Source of the DNA: Paenibacillus antibioticophila
GTDB taxonomy: Bacteria > Bacillota > Bacilli > Paenibacillales > Paenibacillaceae
Assembly (NCBI RefSeq): GCF_000455265.1
Contig: NZ_HG005141.1
Span: 89,324 to 153,323 of the forward strand
Direction of reading: 5' to 3'
DNA length: 64,000 nucleotides
The position numbers were made by a program, and so were the translations under genes. Of the stretch, positions 61,564 through 64,000 are shown one piece after another. Position 1 is the first letter of the stretch, and each line of letters opens with the position of its first letter. The notes beneath the pieces are model-generated. The model was not told where the DNA came from. It did no database searches and worked only from the letters and a program-made list of their open reading frames with translations.

Positions 61564-61848
61564 TTATCTTGCAGAACTAACCACTTCCCGTTTGGAGTGC
61601 CCTTTTTTCTTATATTTAATCTTCGTTGCTTCGCCTCCCCGCAAATGTCTGATCGACTTATGGTATTCGAGAATGTGCTTGACCTGGTCTGCGAGTTCCG
61701 GATTAATCTCCGGCAGCCGCTCGGTTAAATCCTTGTGCACCGTACTTTTTGATACGCCAAATTCCTTGGCTATAGTCCGAACCGTATGCCGAGTCTCCAC
61801 AATGCAGCGGCCAATCTTAATCGTCCGTTCCTTGATGTAATCGTGCAC
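61564..61848 (-). CDS. spoIIID: Sporulation transcription regulator SpoIIID
   Basis: 94 aa from a GTG at 61848 (GGAGG, 7-base gap). Helix-turn-helix TVRTIAKEFGVSKSTVHKDL and a basic C-terminus (KIKYKKKGHSKRE) that binds DNA as a monomer. SpoIIID acts in the mother cell with sigma-E, turning genes on and off before sigma-K. A sigma-E-type promoter is upstream. Confidence 0.97.
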   Translation of the reverse strand: MHDYIKERTIKIGRCIVETRHTVRTIAKEFGVSKSTVHKDLTERLPEINPELADQVKHILEYHKSIRHLRGGEATKIKYKKKGHSKREVVSSAR

Positions 61849-61881
61849 GCTCCCGCCTCCCTACTCGAGATAGTTTGGTAC

Positions 61882-61909
61882 ATTATATGAGGGGCGTCCT
61901 TATATATTC
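61882..61909 (-). promoter_or_regulatory. Candidate sigma-E promoter of spoIIID
   Basis: On the minus strand GAATATA, 13-bp spacer, CATATAAT: close to the sigma-E pattern of an ATA-type -35 and CATACAnT -10, about 35 bases before the GTG. Confidence 0.5.
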
Positions 61910-61994
61910 TTTGTTTCCAAGCCTGACAAGCCCGGGCGAGGCCAAATAATTTTGAAAAGGGCATTTATCGGGGGAGGGACAGGCTCTCTGCAAG

Positions 61995-62030
61995 CACAAA
62001 AAAAGCGGAGAGACAAAGGCTCTCCGCTTG
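61995..62030 (-). terminator. Terminator of spoIIQ
   Basis: AAGCGGAGAG / CTCTCCGCTT with a short loop, followed by TTTTT on the minus strand, about 20 bases after the stop. Confidence 0.93.
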
Positions 62031-62047
62031 CGGATCAACGTCCGGTA

Positions 62048-62809
62048 TTATTGATTCTTTGGCAGCACACTGCTTGGGTTAATCAACTCATCATTTTCGT
62101 ACACCGCGAAATGAACATGGTTGCCGAGCTCCTGCTCGATTTCATTTCTGCCTGCTGTACCGATGACAGCTCCCTGCTTCACATCATCGTCCTGCTTCAC
62201 CGTCACATCCGCAAGACTTTCGTATACCGTCTTCAGGTTATTGGCATGGGTAATCTCCACTACCAGACCATAGAGCGGCACTTCCTCAACCCGGGTTACT
62301 TTGCCGCCCAAAGCAGCGGTAACTTCAAAAGACTCATTGTCGCTTCGCGCCAGATCGATCCCTGTATTCGCAATAAAGGTATCATTGTACTGGACGAGCG
62401 CTGCTTCATGGTCCTCCGCGCTGCCTTCACTGTCATAGAACGGCTTCACTACCGATACGTCAGCCATATTGGCTACCGGCCAAGCCAAATCCTCGGCAAC
62501 AGCAACCGTTTGGGCAGCCGGATCTTCACCAAGACCCTCGTTAGCGTTATCTTCGGCCATCAAATCCTGCGTACCGACGACTCCGTCCTCACTTACACTG
62601 GCAGGTGTGGAATCCAGCGGCTTTTGGCTGGCATCTTGATAGACCCACACTAAGGTTAGTATAATTGCCGCTGCTGCCATGTACGCTGCCGGGTAGACCC
62701 ATCTCTTGGACAATAGTTTTTTCCATGCGGATACCTGAACTACCGGTTCTCCCATTGCAATTTTAGGAGATTCCTCATGGGGCTTCTTTTTGTTGTTTTG
62801 TTCATTCAT
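62048..62809 (-). CDS. spoIIQ: SpoIIQ-type M23 (LytM) forespore protein
   Basis: 253 aa. Cytoplasmic N-terminus, membrane helix (about 38-56), acidic linker, LytM domain (about 125-245). The HxH motif is present (His 231, His 233), but the first metal His of the HxxxD motif is Asn (N148-T-G-I-D152), so peptidase activity is probably lost, as in B. subtilis SpoIIQ. SpoIIQ binds SpoIIIAH across the engulfment septum. GAGGTGA precedes the ATG. A sigma-F-type promoter fits its forespore role. Confidence 0.92.
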   Translation of the reverse strand: MNEQNNKKKPHEESPKIAMGEPVVQVSAWKKLLSKRWVYPAAYMAAAAIILTLVWVYQDASQKPLDSTPASVSEDGVVGTQDLMAEDNANEGLGEDPAAQTVAVAEDLAWPVANMADVSVVKPFYDSEGSAEDHEAALVQYNDTFIANTGIDLARSDNESFEVTAALGGKVTRVEEVPLYGLVVEITHANNLKTVYESLADVTVKQDDDVKQGAVIGTAGRNEIEQELGNHVHFAVYENDELINPSSVLPKNQ

Positions 62810-62829
62810 TAGCTCATCACCTCAGTAAC

Positions 62830-62858
62830 CAGTGTTACCGCGGCTTTCGCTTTTATAC
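62830..62858 (-). promoter_or_regulatory. Candidate sigma-F promoter of spoIIQ
   Basis: On the minus strand GTATA, 14-bp spacer, GGTAACACTG: the -10 fits the sigma-F pattern GGNRANAYT. The spacer is a base or two short. Confidence 0.55.
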
Positions 62859-62912
62859 TTCGCTATCATATTTTTTTTCATAGGCATGAAAGACTACTCA
62901 ATCTTAGCTGCT

Positions 62913-63029
62913 ATAGGCGAACGCTTACGAGCTTATGCTCCCGAAGCAGCTTTCTTGCAGAAAGCTTTCACTACAGCACACTTCACTCTTAAGCCCTTTT
63001 TACGTAGTTTATATAGTTCAACTTATATA
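62913..63029. repeat. Element A, right-half copy (long form)
   Basis: Contains only the right arm of element A: GGCGAACGCTTACGAGCTTA, the CCCGAAGCAGCTTTCTTGCA insertion, then CAGCACACTTCACTCTTAAG and the end TAGTTCAACTTATATA. The left arm is missing. It abuts the spoIID stop. Confidence 0.85.
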
Positions 63030-63031
63030 AT

Positions 63032-64000
63032 CTATTCAAGCATTTCGTCTGCCTGTTGAAATGTGATTCCCGTATAGTAGTGTCTGAGAATTTGTGTTGT
63101 GGTGTACCCTTGCTTGGCCATGCCGTTCGCTCCCCACTGGCTCATCCCCACTCCGTGCCCATAGCCGTAAGTCGTTATCCGGGCGTCAGCCCCATCCAAC
63201 TTGATCGTGAACTGACTGGACCGCAGGCCGAGCTTCTCCCGAAACTCTCTGCCGGAATAGCTTTGCTCCCCTACTTTAATTTCCTTCACTCGGCCTCCGG
63301 TAGTATGAGACAGGATGGTTAGTTGCGCTGCAGATGCCTTTCCTGCGGAGGAGGCTTTCAATGCCCCTGGGCCCGCCTGTGCAGTTGCCGCCTTGGCCGG
63401 CGGAGCTTGGCCGAGCTTCCGATATATTTCATCTACGGAGACGGTAAACGTCTCCTGATTATTTGAGTTCACCTGTGCATCCCATGGACTTGGCACACTG
63501 CGCAGATAAGGGATCTTTAAGGACCAATATTCCTCCGAGTTCTCGGTGTAGCCTCCGCTTGCCGAGAAGAAGGCTGCCGTAATCGGCTTTCCCTGATAAG
63601 TCATGACAATTCCCCGTGTCTCGGATACAGCCCGTTTCAGCTTCGCCAACGCCGCAGACTTCCCTTGCTTCTCCCATTTCTCAAGCGTCTTGGTAGACAA
63701 ATAGACCTGATGGTCGACGCTATCCAGCACATCGGCCTTGCCGCCCGGCACGCCGCTTGTATCTTGGGCGGCAAGCCTGCGGACGATGAAGGTGCGGGCC
63801 GCGATCGCCTGGGCCTTGAGCGCGGCCAGCTCAAAGTCGGCCGGCATCTCGGCCGCCAGCACGCCGGTGACGTACTGCTCCAGCGGCAGCGTCTCGATCT
63901 GCCCGGTGCGCTTGAGGTACACGCGCACCGTGGGCTCCGTTGCCGCCGCTGTACCGGCAGCGGCGGCAAGGCCCGAGGCGTCCGGCGATCCGCCGGGAGC
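63032..64000 (-). CDS. spoIID: Stage II sporulation protein SpoIID, 3' part (runs off window)
   Basis: The frame is open to the window edge, so the N-terminus is outside; at least 322 residues are visible. The SpoIID domain is clear: LPLEQYVTGVLAAEMPADFE with the catalytic Glu of AEMP, AQAIAARTFIVRR, and C-terminal YGYGHGVGMSQWGANGMA. SpoIID is a lytic transglycosylase acting with SpoIIM and SpoIIP to drive engulfment. A GTG at 63928 is only an internal codon. The visible 5' portion is very G+C-rich and Ala-rich. Confidence 0.95.
   Translation of the reverse strand, partial: APGGSPDASGLAAAAGTAAATEPTVRVYLKRTGQIETLPLEQYVTGVLAAEMPADFELAALKAQAIAARTFIVRRLAAQDTSGVPGGKADVLDSVDHQVYLSTKTLEKWEKQGKSAALAKLKRAVSETRGIVMTYQGKPITAAFFSASGGYTENSEEYWSLKIPYLRSVPSPWDAQVNSNNQETFTVSVDEIYRKLGQAPPAKAATAQAGPGALKASSAGKASAAQLTILSHTTGGRVKEIKVGEQSYSGREFREKLGLRSSQFTIKLDGADARITTYGYGHGVGMSQWGANGMAKQGYTTTQILRHYYTGITFQQADEMLE

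Overview
The window reads as a chromosomal segment of a motile, endospore-forming, S-layer-bearing Firmicute, most likely Paenibacillus or a close relative. The evidence is the combination of a Bacillus-type late flagellar and competence cluster, sporulation genes (spoIIID, spoIIQ, spoIID, an alpha/beta SASP), and several large SLH-domain surface proteins beside a pyruvylated-wall-polymer locus (tagO, tagA, csaB). Nearly every gene is on the minus strand; only the first one is on plus. The genus is inferred from gene content; no rRNA is present to confirm it.

Reading the plus coordinates upward, which is 3' to 5' for the minus-strand genes: 1-2400 holds a zinc-ribbon membrane protein (+), a 51-bp repeat array and a YitT protein. 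2450-8750 holds prfB (with its programmed +1 frameshift), secA, hpf, a VanZ-like gene and a cold-shock gene. 8976-19610 is the flagellar filament block, transcribed as yvyF / flgM-flgN-flgK-flgL-DUF6470-fliW-csrA / flagellin B-flagellin A / flaG-fliD-fliS-fliT. Sigma-D-type promoters precede flgM, flagellin B and flaG, and both flagellin leaders carry CsrA-type sites. 19712-25830 holds comFC, comFA, a small membrane protein, degU and degS. This order matches the comF-fla-secA-prfB region of Bacillus subtilis.

25863-54658 is the surface-layer region: a secreted phosphodiester glycosidase, an orphan PD-(D/E)XK nuclease-like gene, two very large C-terminal SLH proteins, the main S-layer protein (N-terminal SLH), secreted proteins of unknown role, metK and a SASP gene. 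It ends with DUF5693-csaB-tagA-tagO, the expected route to the pyruvylated wall polymer that SLH domains bind. 55159-64000 holds pgcA, fabZ, an EpuA-like gene, flhP, flhO, mbl, spoIIID, spoIIQ and the 3' part of spoIID, which runs off the window.

The intergenic regions are rich in structured repeats. The most striking are four copies of a 180-bp element. Each copy has four 20-bp units with identical geometry: two direct units, then two inverted units, starting at offsets 0, 50, 110 and 160. The spacers between units are not visibly conserved. There are also three full copies and one half copy of a roughly 200-bp palindromic MITE-like element, a second MITE-like element, a 51-bp tandem array and a 7-bp tandem repeat. 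I saw no tRNA, rRNA, CRISPR array, insertion sequence or prophage.
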